A DNA stretch of 64,000 nucleotides, from the NCBI RefSeq assembly GCF_008369935.1, contig NZ_VTUZ01000010.1:1-64000 (forward strand), in the 5' to 3' direction. The notes beneath the pieces were generated by a model. The model had not been told where the DNA came from. It saw nothing but the letters and a program-made list of their open reading frames with translations, and did no database searches. The stretch is from Paraburkholderia panacisoli (GTDB taxonomy: Bacteria; Pseudomonadota; Gammaproteobacteria; Burkholderiales; Burkholderiaceae). Of the stretch, positions 9,428 to 18,384 are shown piece by piece. Made by a program: the position numbers and the translations under genes. How positions within the stretch are numbered: the stretch's first letter is position 1; the number at the start of each line of letters is the position of its first letter.

Positions 9428-9658
9428 CTCCGTATCCCTGGTACTTGTCGTCGGCGCGCCGCTCGAACGGACCCCGGCGACGGTTATGTCGATCTTTGGA
9501 TTAACGGCGGAACGGGGGAAAACTTCAGGTTTTGTTCTTCGATGCCTGGGGGGCGGCGGCCTGCGGCGACGGTATAACCCGTCGCCTTTGCGTGCACGGC
9601 GGCGCCCTGGATCAGTGCGGCCGTTCGCGCGGAACACGCGCCGAGCGCGCGCCGCGCG

Positions 9659-10198
9659 TTACTCCAGCGGCAGCGTCAGCGACGCGATTTCGCAGCGCGG
9701 CCATTGCCGCAGCACGCCTGGCGCGAGCAGCAGCTTGGCCGCGCGCACGCCCGCGCCCATCACGATCTGCGCGCGCTCCATCACCGCGGCGTCGACCAGA
9801 ACCCGCCAGTCGGGCGGCAAGCCGAACGCGGTGATCCCGCCGAACTCCATGCCGCTGTGCTCCACCGCCTGTTCCCGCTTGGCGAACGAGAGCCGTTGCG
9901 CGCCCAGCGCGGCCTTCACCGCGCCGTTGATGTCCAGCCGCCGCGAACCCAGCGAGACCAGCGCCGCGTAATGCTCGGCGCCCTCTTTCTTATAGCGGAC
10001 CACGATGGTGTTCGCGCAGTCTTCCAGACCGAAGCCATAGCGCGCGCTGAATGCGGCGGTGTCCGACGCGTCGTCGGTGACGGCAAAAACCGTCACGCCG
10101 TGAGCCGGCAACTCTTCGACGACATGCGCAGGCAAGTGCGCGCCCAATTGTTCCGCGGCAATGACATCCAGCGGCTGTACGAGTTCGTGCGAGTGCAT
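9659..10198 (-). CDS. YbaK/EbsC-family protein, putative aminoacyl-tRNA deacylase
   Basis: 179 residues from ATG 10198; a TTG three codons upstream is an alternative. It has the YbaK/ProX layout: a Lys in VVRYKKEG, central ...SLGSRRLDINGAVKAALGAQRLSFA, and the FGGITAFGLPPDWRVLVDAAV segment typical of the family. Members remove misacylated amino acids from tRNA in trans, mostly Cys-, Ala- or Ser-tRNA(Pro). The specificity of this one is not evident. It is divergent from the YihY gene across about 250 bp. Confidence 0.8.
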   Translation of the reverse strand: MHSHELVQPLDVIAAEQLGAHLPAHVVEELPAHGVTVFAVTDDASDTAAFSARYGFGLEDCANTIVVRYKKEGAEHYAALVSLGSRRLDINGAVKAALGAQRLSFAKREQAVEHSGMEFGGITAFGLPPDWRVLVDAAVMERAQIVMGAGVRAAKLLLAPGVLRQWPRCEIASLTLPLE

Positions 10199-10451
10199 AG
10201 TGAGCAAGGTGTGTGAGGATCCCCTGGCATTCTAACGGCACACTGCGCGGACGGTGGCGCGGCGCGCGGCATCGGTCGGGTCGAGCTGGCGCTTGCCTGC
10301 GCGGTTCGTTTGGGCGCTTATTTGCGCAGTTAACTTGTATAGTCACAGGCACAAGGTTTGCGAAAGGCTTGATGCGAACACTGCGTCGGGGCCACCTCGA
10401 GGGCTCGTCCAGGGCATATCCCACGCCGGCACTCCATTGAGAAACACGACC

Positions 10452-11774
10452 ATGGACATCGACAGCCTTTCCGCGGATAACCTCCAGCATGCGGCCCGCA
10501 AGCAGGCCAACTGGGCGATCGGCGCGTTCAAGCAGTTCTCCGACGACCGCTGCGCTGCCATGGCCGCCAGCATCGCCTTCTATGCGGCGTTCTCGCTCGC
10601 CCCGACGCTTGTCATGGTGATCGCGGTGGCCGGCTGGTTCTTCGGCGCCGCCGCCGCGCGCGGCGAGCTGTACCACCACATCAACGGACTGCTCGGCAAC
10701 CAGGCCGCGGCGGGCGTGCAGACCATCGTCGAGAACGCGCATCACAACGGCAGCGCCGGCGGCATCGCGGCGATCATTTCGTTCTCGGCGCTGGCGATCG
10801 GCGCGTCGGCCACTTTTTCGTCGCTCAATACCGCGCTCAATCAGGTATGGCCTTACACCGGGCCGCGCACCTCGAGCGTGATCGCGCTGGTGCGGGTGCG
10901 CCTGATCTCGTTCGGACTGGTGCTGGGCGTCGCCTTTCTGCTGATCGTCTCGCTGGTGCTCGATACGGTCATCACCTTTGTCGGCAACTGGTTGTGGGGC
11001 GATTCGCCCTACGTGGTGATCGGCAACCTGCTGCAACTCGGGGTTGGGCTGCTGGTGCTGGCGTTCGCCTTTGCCGGGCTGCTCAAATTCCTGCCGGACG
11101 CCAAGGTGCGCTGGCGCGATGCGCTGGTTGGCGGGATCGTCGCGGCCGTGCTGTTTTCGGCGGGCAAGAAACTGTTCGCTTTATATCTGGCGCACGCGGG
11201 CATGGCGACTTCGTTCGGCGCGGCCGGCTCGCTCGCGGTGCTGCTGATGTGGCTGTACTTCTCGGCCGCCGTGCTGCTGCTCGGCGCGGAATTTTCGGCG
11301 GCTCGCGGACGTCAGCACGATCCGCGCGGCGGCTGGGGCATGCAGGACGGCGGGCCGCCGGGCAGCCGCGCGAAGCTCGCGTCGGTGCTGGCGGCGTCGA
11401 CGGTCGCGGGGTATGTGCAAGCGCGGGCCGACCGTCACGTTGCGGACACGCCCGACGCGTCGTCCACCCCGACGCGCGCGCCAGGGACTCTCGGGGTGCA
11501 GGCGCGCAACCCGGCTTCCGCACGCTCGACCGCCGTCAAGGTTGCGCGCGGCGTCGTGGAAGCCGAAGCACAGGCCACCCGTCTCGCGGCGCTCGCGCTG
11601 GTCGAAACCCGCCGCCAAGCCAAGGCGGCCGACCGCTATGTCAGGCGGAACCCGTGGACCTCGGTGGTGCTTGCCGCGGTGGCGGGCCTCGCCGCTGCCA
11701 CGGCGGCGCGCCGCAATAGCGACGAACGCGCCGAGGACGAGTTCCGCAGCGAAGACCGCGCCGAGCGCCGCTAA
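10452..11774 (+). CDS. YihY/BrkB-family membrane protein with DUF883-like C-terminal tail
   Basis: 440 residues from ATG 10452, the first start that gives the normal N-terminus (DDRCAAMAASIAFYAAFSLAPTL). Residues 1-285 form the six-helix YihY/BrkB domain with VWPYTGP and the final GAAGSLAVLLMWLYFSAAVLLLGAEF. After a variable linker, residues about 360-430 look like the C-terminal half of the ElaB/YqjD/DUF883 family: a charged helix with alternating Ala/Arg, then AADRYVRRNPWTSV and a short Ala/Gly-rich membrane segment ending in RR. DUF883 proteins are normally separate small ribosome- or membrane-associated proteins, so this is an unusual fusion. Function of the core family is unsettled; RNase BN was an early misassignment. 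Confidence 0.85.
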   Translation: MDIDSLSADNLQHAARKQANWAIGAFKQFSDDRCAAMAASIAFYAAFSLAPTLVMVIAVAGWFFGAAAARGELYHHINGLLGNQAAAGVQTIVENAHHNGSAGGIAAIISFSALAIGASATFSSLNTALNQVWPYTGPRTSSVIALVRVRLISFGLVLGVAFLLIVSLVLDTVITFVGNWLWGDSPYVVIGNLLQLGVGLLVLAFAFAGLLKFLPDAKVRWRDALVGGIVAAVLFSAGKKLFALYLAHAGMATSFGAAGSLAVLLMWLYFSAAVLLLGAEFSAARGRQHDPRGGWGMQDGGPPGSRAKLASVLAASTVAGYVQARADRHVADTPDASSTPTRAPGTLGVQARNPASARSTAVKVARGVVEAEAQATRLAALALVETRRQAKAADRYVRRNPWTSVVLAAVAGLAAATAARRNSDERAEDEFRSEDRAERR

Positions 11775-12226
11775 ACGCGGTCGACCGCTCTGCGCTGTCC
11801 GCCGGAGCAACCCGAAGCTTCGAACCGCGGGCCGATGGTTGCACCCATCCGTCCGTCCGGTTGCTCCCCGCTCTGCTCACAACGCATCGCTTCTGTCTAG
11901 CCGGTCACTAGAAGACCTTCATTACCGCGTTGGTGGATTCTTCGCGGAATGGTCCAGACCATTAGACGACTTGATTACAAACCACCTTCAAATTAGTGCC
12001 GAAACTGCGATCAACCCCACTGTCGCTGTCGACAAAACAACAATAATGCGTAGTCCACCGATAACTATTGCGCAAACCGAAATAATCCATAACGGGCTTT
12101 AAATACAAGGCTTTGCATAGTTTGTCAGTTTTTGGCGACACTCTTTTTTTTCCGGTTCTTACCGATACGCGCAGTGAGCTATTCTTCTTTTCGCAACAAC
12201 GACTAATCATCTGCGTGGAGAAATGG
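11775..12226. other. Intergenic region with porin leader
   Basis: 452 bases. The left part has an inverted repeat GGAGCAACC (11804-11812) / GGTTGCTCC (11859-11867) without a T-run. The right part, from about 11980, is AT-rich and is the likely promoter and 5' leader of the porin. The last 40 bases (CTTTTCGCAACAACGA ... CTGCGTGGAG) recur upstream of the decayed porin at 33376-33412. No gene seen. Confidence 0.55.
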
Positions 12227-13426
12227 ATGAAACGAATCGCGCTGTCTACCCTCTCGCTGGCGCTTCTGGGCGTCACCGGCGTGGCACATGCTCAAAGCAG
12301 CGTCACCCTGTATGGCTTGATCGATGAATCGATCCAATACGTGAATAATTCCACGCCCACTGGCGGGGCCGTCTTTCGAACTTTCAGCGGCAACCTGCAA
12401 GGCAGCCGCTTCGGCCTGAAGGGCACGGAAGATCTGGGCGGTGGTCTGAAGGCCATTTTCCAGTTGGAAAACGGCTTCAACGTGAACAACGGCAAGATGG
12501 GCACCTACGGCTATAACGGCACCAGCCTGCTGTTCGGTCGCCAGGCCTACGTTGGCTTGAGCCACGATGCCTACGGTACGTTCACCGCTGGTCGTCAGTA
12601 TGACCCGCTCGTCGACATGGTTCAGCCGCTGACCGGCGACAACTACTTCGGTAGCACGTTCGCAACGCCGGGCGACGTGGACAACAACGACAACAGTTCC
12701 CGCACGAGCAACGCTCTCAAGTACGTTTCGCCGGTGTTCGGAGGCTTCCAGGTCGAAGGCCTGTACGCACTGGGCGGCGTTGCGGGTCAAACGGGTTCGG
12801 GCCAAACGTGGGGTGCTGCGGGAACGTACGCAACGGGTCCGTTCAGCGTCGCTGCTGGCTACGTCTCGATGAGCAACAACCACACGACTGCACTCGTCCG
12901 TACGACCGGATGGACCAGCACGTCGGATGGCATGTTTGACTCCGCCTTCCCCACCTCAGCAGGCATCAACGCCGCGTACGCCACTGCGTCGAGGATCGGC
13001 ATCGCTTCGGTGGCTGTTCAGTACGTTACTGGTCCGTGGACGGGCAACCTGAGCTACAGCAACGCTCAGTACTACCATGACGGCAGCTCGACGTTCGGTC
13101 AGACCCAGAAGTACAACGTCGGCCGCGCCTACCTGGGCTATCAGATCACGCCGGCAGCGTTGCTGGGTATTGGCTACGCGTACACGAAGGGTCACGGCGA
13201 CTCATCCGCGACGTATAACCAGGTGTCGCTGGGCGGCGATTACTCGATCTCCAAGCGCACGGACTTCTACCTGGTTGGCGCATGGCAGCATGCAAGCGGC
13301 GAACAGCGTGTACCGGGAGTGGGCGGCGGTCTCGAGTCGGCCACGGCTTCGATCGGTTCGTATGGCGACCAGTCGAGCACCAGCAACCAGGTCATGGTCA
13401 GCCTTGGTATCCGTCACAAGTTCTGA
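12227..13426 (+). CDS. General outer-membrane porin (Burkholderia OmpC-like, Gram-negative porin family)
   Basis: 399 residues. ATG 12227 follows GTGGAG and gives a signal peptide ending in GVAHA before QSSVTLYGLIDES, the hallmark mature N-terminus of betaproteobacterial trimeric porins. The sequence alternates beta strands and loops (GSRFGLKGTEDLGGGLKAIFQLENGF, FGRQAYVGLSHDAYGTFTAGRQYD) and ends in MVSLGIRHKF, with the C-terminal Phe needed for BAM assembly. It forms a 16-stranded passive channel for small hydrophilic solutes. Codon use is GC-poorer and more regular than in neighbours, as expected for a highly expressed gene. A strong terminator follows. A broken paralogue lies at 33417. Confidence 0.95.
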   Translation: MKRIALSTLSLALLGVTGVAHAQSSVTLYGLIDESIQYVNNSTPTGGAVFRTFSGNLQGSRFGLKGTEDLGGGLKAIFQLENGFNVNNGKMGTYGYNGTSLLFGRQAYVGLSHDAYGTFTAGRQYDPLVDMVQPLTGDNYFGSTFATPGDVDNNDNSSRTSNALKYVSPVFGGFQVEGLYALGGVAGQTGSGQTWGAAGTYATGPFSVAAGYVSMSNNHTTALVRTTGWTSTSDGMFDSAFPTSAGINAAYATASRIGIASVAVQYVTGPWTGNLSYSNAQYYHDGSSTFGQTQKYNVGRAYLGYQITPAALLGIGYAYTKGHGDSSATYNQVSLGGDYSISKRTDFYLVGAWQHASGEQRVPGVGGGLESATASIGSYGDQSSTSNQVMVSLGIRHKF

Positions 13427-13460
13427 TCGGGACTTGCTACGTAGCTGAAAGCCACGTAGT

Positions 13461-13501
13461 AAAAAGCCAGCCAGAGGCAATGCCGATGGCTGGCTTTTTT
13501 T
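13461..13501 (+). terminator. Rho-independent terminator of the porin gene
   Basis: Stem AAAAAGCCAGCCA / TGGCTGGCTTTTTT with a 13-nt loop, followed by T-residues, 34 nt after the porin stop codon. Confidence 0.93.
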
Positions 13502-13550
13502 CGTCTTGAGATTTTGTCGCGCGGCGGGTGTGGCAGCCGGCTGCGGCAAC

Positions 13551-13595
13551 AAAAAAAAAGCCGCCGCCAAATCCGTGATCGGATTCGGCGGCGGC
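13551..13595 (-). terminator. Rho-independent terminator of the Anbu operon
   Basis: On the minus strand, stem GCCGCCGCCGAATCC / GGATTTGGCGGCGGC with a short loop, then nine T. It lies 24 nt beyond the stop of the Anbu gene and faces the porin terminator. Confidence 0.92.
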
Positions 13596-13618
13596 CCTCG
13601 CATTGGACAACAGCCGCC

Positions 13619-14491
13619 CTAACGCCGCTGCACCTTCCCCTTGTCCGCCTGCGCGAGCGTCTGCGCGGGCTTCGCGTCGAGTTCATGCTCGATGCCATCG
13701 GCGCCCACCGGCGCGCGATGCAGCACCAGCCCCCGTTCACTTTGCATCGACGGCACGTTGGACGCGTCCTGCCAGTCCGGATCGGGAATCGCGCCGAACA
13801 CCTGGCGCAACTGCTCACCCCACGTGCTGTGGATCATCTCGAAGTACGCGTTGTCGCGGTCGATCGACACGAAACGCGTGACGCGCAGCGCGTCCTTCTC
13901 GTAGACCAGCAGATCGAGCGGCAAGCCCACCGACAGGTTCGAGCGCAACGTCGAATCCATCGAGATCAGCGCGCACTTGGCGGCTTCGTCGAGCGGCGTG
14001 GACGGCGTCAGCACGCGATCGATGATCGGCTTGCCGTACTTCGCCTCGCCGATCTGGAAATACGGGTTCACCGCCGAGGCTTCGATGAAGTTGCCCGCCG
14101 AGTAGATCATGAACAGGCGCGGCCGGTTGCCCGCGATCTGCCCGCCGAGAATGAAGCTGCAATTGAAGTCGACGCCGAATTCCTGCAGCGCCTGCGCCTC
14201 GCGCTGATGCACGCTGCGCACCGCGCGGCCGACCACGCGTGCCGCGTCGGCCATCGTGGGGGCGCTCCAGAGCGTGGGCAACGTGACGTCGATCGGCTCG
14301 GACAACTCGTGCAGCACCGCTTGCGTGAGCGACAGATTGCCGGCGCCCAGCAGTACGAGCATGCGTTCGCCCGGCTGCTCGAACACTGACATCTTGCGCG
14401 CGGTGCTGATGTGATCGACGCCCGCATTGGTGCGCGTGTCCGACAGGAACACGAGCCCTTCATCGACGGCCATCGCTACGCAGTAGGTCAT
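13619..14491 (-). CDS. Proteasome-type N-terminal-nucleophile protease homologue (Anbu)
   Basis: 290 residues. After removal of Met the protein begins TYCVAM, giving the N-terminal Thr nucleophile of 20S beta subunits. Asp at position 17 (LSDTRT) and Lys at 32 (ARKM) match the catalytic Asp17 and Lys33 of proteasome subunits. LLGAGNLSLTQ and the FILGGQI strand are typical of the bacterial ancestral-beta-subunit (Anbu) group. It is last in a minus-strand operon after ATP-grasp, alpha-E and transglutaminase genes, the characteristic Anbu neighbourhood. The roughly 45-residue C-terminal extension after IPDPDWQ is longer than I expect for the family. Substrates of Anbu are unknown; processing of amidoligase products is a published prediction, not a demonstrated role. 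Confidence 0.88.
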   Translation of the reverse strand: MTYCVAMAVDEGLVFLSDTRTNAGVDHISTARKMSVFEQPGERMLVLLGAGNLSLTQAVLHELSEPIDVTLPTLWSAPTMADAARVVGRAVRSVHQREAQALQEFGVDFNCSFILGGQIAGNRPRLFMIYSAGNFIEASAVNPYFQIGEAKYGKPIIDRVLTPSTPLDEAAKCALISMDSTLRSNLSVGLPLDLLVYEKDALRVTRFVSIDRDNAYFEMIHSTWGEQLRQVFGAIPDPDWQDASNVPSMQSERGLVLHRAPVGADGIEHELDAKPAQTLAQADKGKVQRR

Positions 14492-14677
14492 AAGGTACCC
14501 GCGAAAAGCAACTGAACAGCGCTATTGTAATGCCGCGCGCATGCGCTTCTGTCCCGCGCCTTTCTGTATTACGGCTTTTGCGGGCCCCATCTGAAGGAAT
14601 GCGCGGGCCAGCGCCCGCCGCTTGCGCGATGGAGCAAGCCGCCCCGCACGCGGTCCGCGAAACGCTCTACCGGCTCG

Positions 14678-15478
14678 CTACTGAGGCAATTGCGCGCTGA
14701 CCGTCACGGACACCTTCAGTTGCTCTTCGAGCCCGCCGATACGCCGTCCACGCACCGGCGCGGCGGCTTCGTAGTCGCGCGCGACGGCGAGCCGGCAGTA
14801 GATCTCGCTGGCGAACGCGGCGTGCGTGACGTCGATCGAAATCCAGCCCTTGCCGTCGAGCCATACATCGACCCACGCATGGCTTGCGCCTTGCGGGACG
14901 TCGCCGGGTTCGATATAGCCGCTCACGTAGCGCGCCGGAATGCCGCGTAAGCGGCAGCACGCCAGCATCAGATGCGCATGGTCCTGGCACACGCCGTTGC
15001 CGAGCGCGAGCGCCTGCGCGGCCGTGCTGGTGACTTCGGTGACGCCCGGGTTGTACTGCACGCGCTGCACGATCTGCTCGGACAGCGTGATCAGATTGGC
15101 CGAACTCGCGAGACTCGGCACCGATTCGGCCAGCTCGCGGATCGCCGCGTCGGCCTCGGTCAACCGCGTCGAGCAGGTGAAATGTTCGAGCGGAATCGGG
15201 CCGACCGCGTCGCGCAGCAAACCGTCGACGAGCGGGATCGTGTCCACCTCGCCGGCCACATGCAGACGGATCTCGTCATGCGGCTTGTTGATGACCAGCG
15301 TGTGCAGGATGTTGCCGTACGCATCGAAGGTCGCGTCGAGCTTGCCCGGCGCGTCGATGCTCCAGCGCCGCACCACCTGCGACGCACCGCTCGCAGGCGT
15401 CAGACGCAATTGCTGGATCGAATAATGGACCGTCGCTTCGTAGCGATAGGACGTGTCGTGGCGGATCGTCAGGTACAT
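14678..15478 (-). CDS. Transglutaminase-like cysteine peptidase of the Anbu cluster
   Basis: 266 residues with the bacterial transglutaminase N-terminal beta domain (MYLTIRHDTSYRYEATVHYS) and then the papain-like core. The triad is visible: Cys in GNGVCQDHAHL, His in SHAWVDVW, and Asp in WISIDVTH. Proteins of this set are thought to hydrolyse or transfer on isopeptide or peptide bonds made by the neighbouring amidoligase. It has a GGAG ribosome binding site, starts 12 nt after the alpha-E stop, and precedes the Anbu gene by 186 nt. A paralogue lies at 50971-51855. Confidence 0.9.
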   Translation of the reverse strand: MYLTIRHDTSYRYEATVHYSIQQLRLTPASGASQVVRRWSIDAPGKLDATFDAYGNILHTLVINKPHDEIRLHVAGEVDTIPLVDGLLRDAVGPIPLEHFTCSTRLTEADAAIRELAESVPSLASSANLITLSEQIVQRVQYNPGVTEVTSTAAQALALGNGVCQDHAHLMLACCRLRGIPARYVSGYIEPGDVPQGASHAWVDVWLDGKGWISIDVTHAAFASEIYCRLAVARDYEAAAPVRGRRIGGLEEQLKVSVTVSAQLPQ

Positions 15479-15490
15479 AAAAAAACTCCG

Positions 15491-16441
15491 TCAGGCGACT
15501 GGCAGCATCAGATAGGTCCGCGCGACCAGATTGCCCAGCTCGAACACACGAGCCAGGAACTGTGTCAGATAGGCGTGCAACCCGGCTTCGAAAATCTGCC
15601 GGATGTCGGAATAGACGAGCTCCGCGCGCAACTTGCCGGCAAAGCGTTCGCACTGGTTCGAGCCCGAGGTGCGCAGCATCGCCAGATTCGCGCACACGCC
15701 TTCGAGCGATGCCAGCAGCGAGCGCGGCATCTGCTGGTTCAAGATCATCAGTTCGACCACGCGCGCCGGCGTGACGACGTCGCGATACACCTTACGGTAG
15801 ATTTCGAGCGCCGACACCGAACTCAGAATCGAAGTCCAGTAATAGAAGTCTTCGAGCTGGCGCGCGGCATCCCGTGAATTCGGTTCGACATCCGCGAAGC
15901 GCACGTCGAGAATCCGCGCGGTGTTGTCGGCGCGTTCGAGGTAGGTGCCGAGCTGCGTGAAGAAGAACGCGTCGTCCTGCAGCGCGGTGCCGATCGTCAC
16001 GCCGCGCGACAGATGCGAGCGGAACTTCACCCACTCGAACAGCGAACCCGGATTGTTCGCGGCCTGGCCTGACGAAACGCGCTCGTTGAATTCGAGCCAC
16101 GTGTCGTTGATGGTCTCCCACCATTCGGTGGTCAGCGTGCCGCGCACGGCGCGGGCGTTTTCGCGCGCCGCCTGCAAACACGAATGGATACTCGACGGAT
16201 TGTTCGCGTCCGCCACCATGAAATCGAGCACGTGTTCGCGAGACGGCTCGTCGTAGCGCTGTGCGAACGCGGATTCGAGTTCGGAGATGCGCAGCACCGA
16301 ACGTTGCGCGCGCGCCTCCTGTTCCGGCGTCTGCGGCAGCAGCAGCGCCTTCAGGTTGATGTCGAGCATGCGGGCGGTGTTCTCCGCGCGCTCCATGTAG
16401 CGGGCCATCCAGAAAAGGTGATCGGCGGTGCGGCTTAGCAT
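15491..16441 (-). CDS. Alpha-E domain protein
   Basis: 316 residues, nearly all alpha-helical. The N-terminus MLSRTADHLFWMARYMERAENTAR is the signature of alpha-E proteins, in which a conserved Glu-rich helical bundle (YMERAEN, YLERADNTARIL) repeats. It is the usual partner of circularly permuted ATP-grasp ligases and transglutaminases; the biochemical role is unknown. Second in the operon, 166 nt after the ATP-grasp gene and 12 nt before the transglutaminase. The same domain appears fused to ATP-grasp in the second cluster. Confidence 0.9.
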   Translation of the reverse strand: MLSRTADHLFWMARYMERAENTARMLDINLKALLLPQTPEQEARAQRSVLRISELESAFAQRYDEPSREHVLDFMVADANNPSSIHSCLQAARENARAVRGTLTTEWWETINDTWLEFNERVSSGQAANNPGSLFEWVKFRSHLSRGVTIGTALQDDAFFFTQLGTYLERADNTARILDVRFADVEPNSRDAARQLEDFYYWTSILSSVSALEIYRKVYRDVVTPARVVELMILNQQMPRSLLASLEGVCANLAMLRTSGSNQCERFAGKLRAELVYSDIRQIFEAGLHAYLTQFLARVFELGNLVARTYLMLPVA

Positions 16442-16607
16442 GACGGCGTTCCGTATCTGATGACGCGGGCCTGCGTCGAAGAGAAAGGCCCGCGCCGGTT
16501 ATCCGTGTGCGCCGGCGGCGGATTGCGTGCCGCCGTGGCGCGCTGGGTTGCGAACGCGCCGGCCTGAGCGCTCGATGAGCGGCCCGGCGAGCGCACCGGC
16601 AACTGCG

Positions 16608-18017
16608 TCAGTCGACCATCCAGGTATCTTTGGTCCCGCCTCCCTGCGACGAGTTGACGACCAGCGAACCCTCCTGCAGCGCGACGCGCGTGAGACCGCC
16701 GGCCACCATCGTGACGGTCTTGCCCGACAGCACGAACGGACGCAGATCGATATGGCGCGGCGCGATGCCCGCTTCGACGAACGTCGGACACGCGGACAGC
16801 GCGAGCGTGGGCTGCGCGATGTAGCCGGCCGGCCGCGCGATCAGACGTTCGCGGAACGCTTCGATTTCGGCTTGCGTCGACGCCGGTCCCACCAGCATCC
16901 CGTAGCCGCCCGCGCCATGCACTTCCTTGACGACCAGCTCCGGCAGATGCGCGAGCGTATAAGCGAGGTCGTCGGGCTTGCGGCACTGGAACGTGGGCAC
17001 GTTGTTGAGGATCGGCTTTTCGCCGAGGTAGAACTCGACCATGTCCGGCACGTACGGGTAGATCGATTTGTCGTCGGCGATGCCGGTGCCCATCGCGTTC
17101 GCGAGCGCCACGCGCCCGGCGCGATACGCGGTCAGCAGGCCCGGCACGCCGAGCGCCGAGTCGTTGCGGAAGGCGAGCGGATCGAGAAAGTCGTCGTCGA
17201 CACGGCGGTAGATCACGTCGACCCGCTTCGGCCCCTGCGTGGTGCGCATGAACACATAGTTGTCGTCGACGAACAGGTCCTTGCCTTCCACCAGCTCCAC
17301 GCCCATCTGCTGCGCGAGGAACGTGTGCTCGAAATACGCGGAGTTGTACATGCCAGGCGTGAGCACCACCACGACCGGATCGTCGACGCCTTCGGGCGCG
17401 ACCGAACGCAGCGTATCGAGCAGCAGATCGGGATAGTGCGCGACCGGCGCGATGCGGTTCTGCACGAACAGCTCCGGGAAAAGCCGCATCATCATCTTGC
17501 GGTTTTCCAGCATATAGGAGACGCCCGACGGCACGCGCAGGTTGTCTTCGAGCACGTAGAACTCGCCTGCGTCGCCGGCGCGCACCACGTCGACACCGGC
17601 AATATGCGCGTAAACACCGAGCGGCACATTCACGCCCTGCATCTCCGGCCGGTACTGCGCATTGGTATAAACCTGCTCGGCCGGCACGATGCCCGCGCGT
17701 ACGATGTTGCGATCGTGATAGACGTCGTGGATGAACAGATTGAGCGCCTGCACCCGCTGGCGCAAACCGGCTTCGAGGGTCTGCCATTCGCCGCGCGGAA
17801 TGATACGCGGGATCAGGTCGAAAGGAATCAGCCGCTCAGTGCCGGACAGATCGCCGTTCACCGCGAAGGTGATGCCGACCCGTCGAAACAGCAGGTCGGC
17901 TTCCGCACGCTTGCGTGCGATCGCCTCGTTGCCCTGCTGGACCAACCATCGCTCGAAACGCGCATAGTGTGGCCGCACGGCATCGTCATGATGACGCATC
18001 TCGTCATAGCATCGCAT
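16608..18017 (-). CDS. Circularly permuted ATP-grasp amidoligase
   Basis: 469 residues from ATG 18017, giving MRCYDEMRHHDDAVRPHY as in homologues; an in-frame ATG 36 codons upstream (18125) has less support. Family motifs are FAVNGDLSGTERLIPFDLIPRIIP, FYVLEDNLRVPSGVSYMLENR, VVLTPGMYNSAYFEHTFLAQQMGVELVEGKDLFV and the terminal GGTKDTW. The domain uses ATP to form an acyl-phosphate and join a carboxylate to an amine, so peptide or protein tagging is predicted. First gene of the Anbu operon. It is clearly homologous to the N-terminal half of the fusion at 51852-54542 (shared TPG.Y.E.YFEH.FLA and EGKDL blocks). Confidence 0.9.
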   Translation of the reverse strand: MRCYDEMRHHDDAVRPHYARFERWLVQQGNEAIARKRAEADLLFRRVGITFAVNGDLSGTERLIPFDLIPRIIPRGEWQTLEAGLRQRVQALNLFIHDVYHDRNIVRAGIVPAEQVYTNAQYRPEMQGVNVPLGVYAHIAGVDVVRAGDAGEFYVLEDNLRVPSGVSYMLENRKMMMRLFPELFVQNRIAPVAHYPDLLLDTLRSVAPEGVDDPVVVVLTPGMYNSAYFEHTFLAQQMGVELVEGKDLFVDDNYVFMRTTQGPKRVDVIYRRVDDDFLDPLAFRNDSALGVPGLLTAYRAGRVALANAMGTGIADDKSIYPYVPDMVEFYLGEKPILNNVPTFQCRKPDDLAYTLAHLPELVVKEVHGAGGYGMLVGPASTQAEIEAFRERLIARPAGYIAQPTLALSACPTFVEAGIAPRHIDLRPFVLSGKTVTMVAGGLTRVALQEGSLVVNSSQGGGTKDTWMVD

Positions 18018-18262
18018 GTCACGCCCCGCTCTTGTTGTCGGATAGAAGGCGAATGCGCTGCGCATTCGGTGTTCGACCTCAATCAAGCAAACGCTATGCC
18101 ATTGAGCTTTTGGTGCCCGAGACACGTTGCATGCACGCTAACAGCGTATCCCGGACGGCATGGCTGCGCTGTCATCGTACTGCGCCGGCCCACGATGCGC
18201 TAGTACGGTGCATATGCGGCACCGCGATGAACGCACGCGGGCTTCGCAACCCGCGAGCGCGC

Positions 18263-18297
18263 AAAAAAATCCCCGTGGATTCACACCCACGGGGATT
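18263..18297 (-). terminator. Rho-independent terminator of the HU gene
   Basis: On the minus strand: AATCCCCGTGGG / CCACGGGGATT followed by seven T, about 90 nt past the HU stop codon. Confidence 0.92.
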
Positions 18298-18384
18298 CGG
18301 ACAACTTGCACTGCGGACCCGCTCAAACGTCAACCATGGTTAGAACGCTACGCTGAGCGCACCACGGCGACGCGTGATGCGCGA

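Noticed and set aside
7874..9577. 567-codon plus-strand frame
   Set aside because: Antisense shadow of the chemoreceptor gene; composition is Arg/His/Leu-rich with no motif.
16527..18203. 558-codon plus-strand frame
   Set aside because: Antisense to the ATP-grasp ligase; no recognisable domain and no start signal.
18203..18220. GTGCATATGC motif upstream of the Anbu operon as another MarR site
   Set aside because: It differs from the GTGCATACGCAC operator in the right half and spacing, so no link is claimed.
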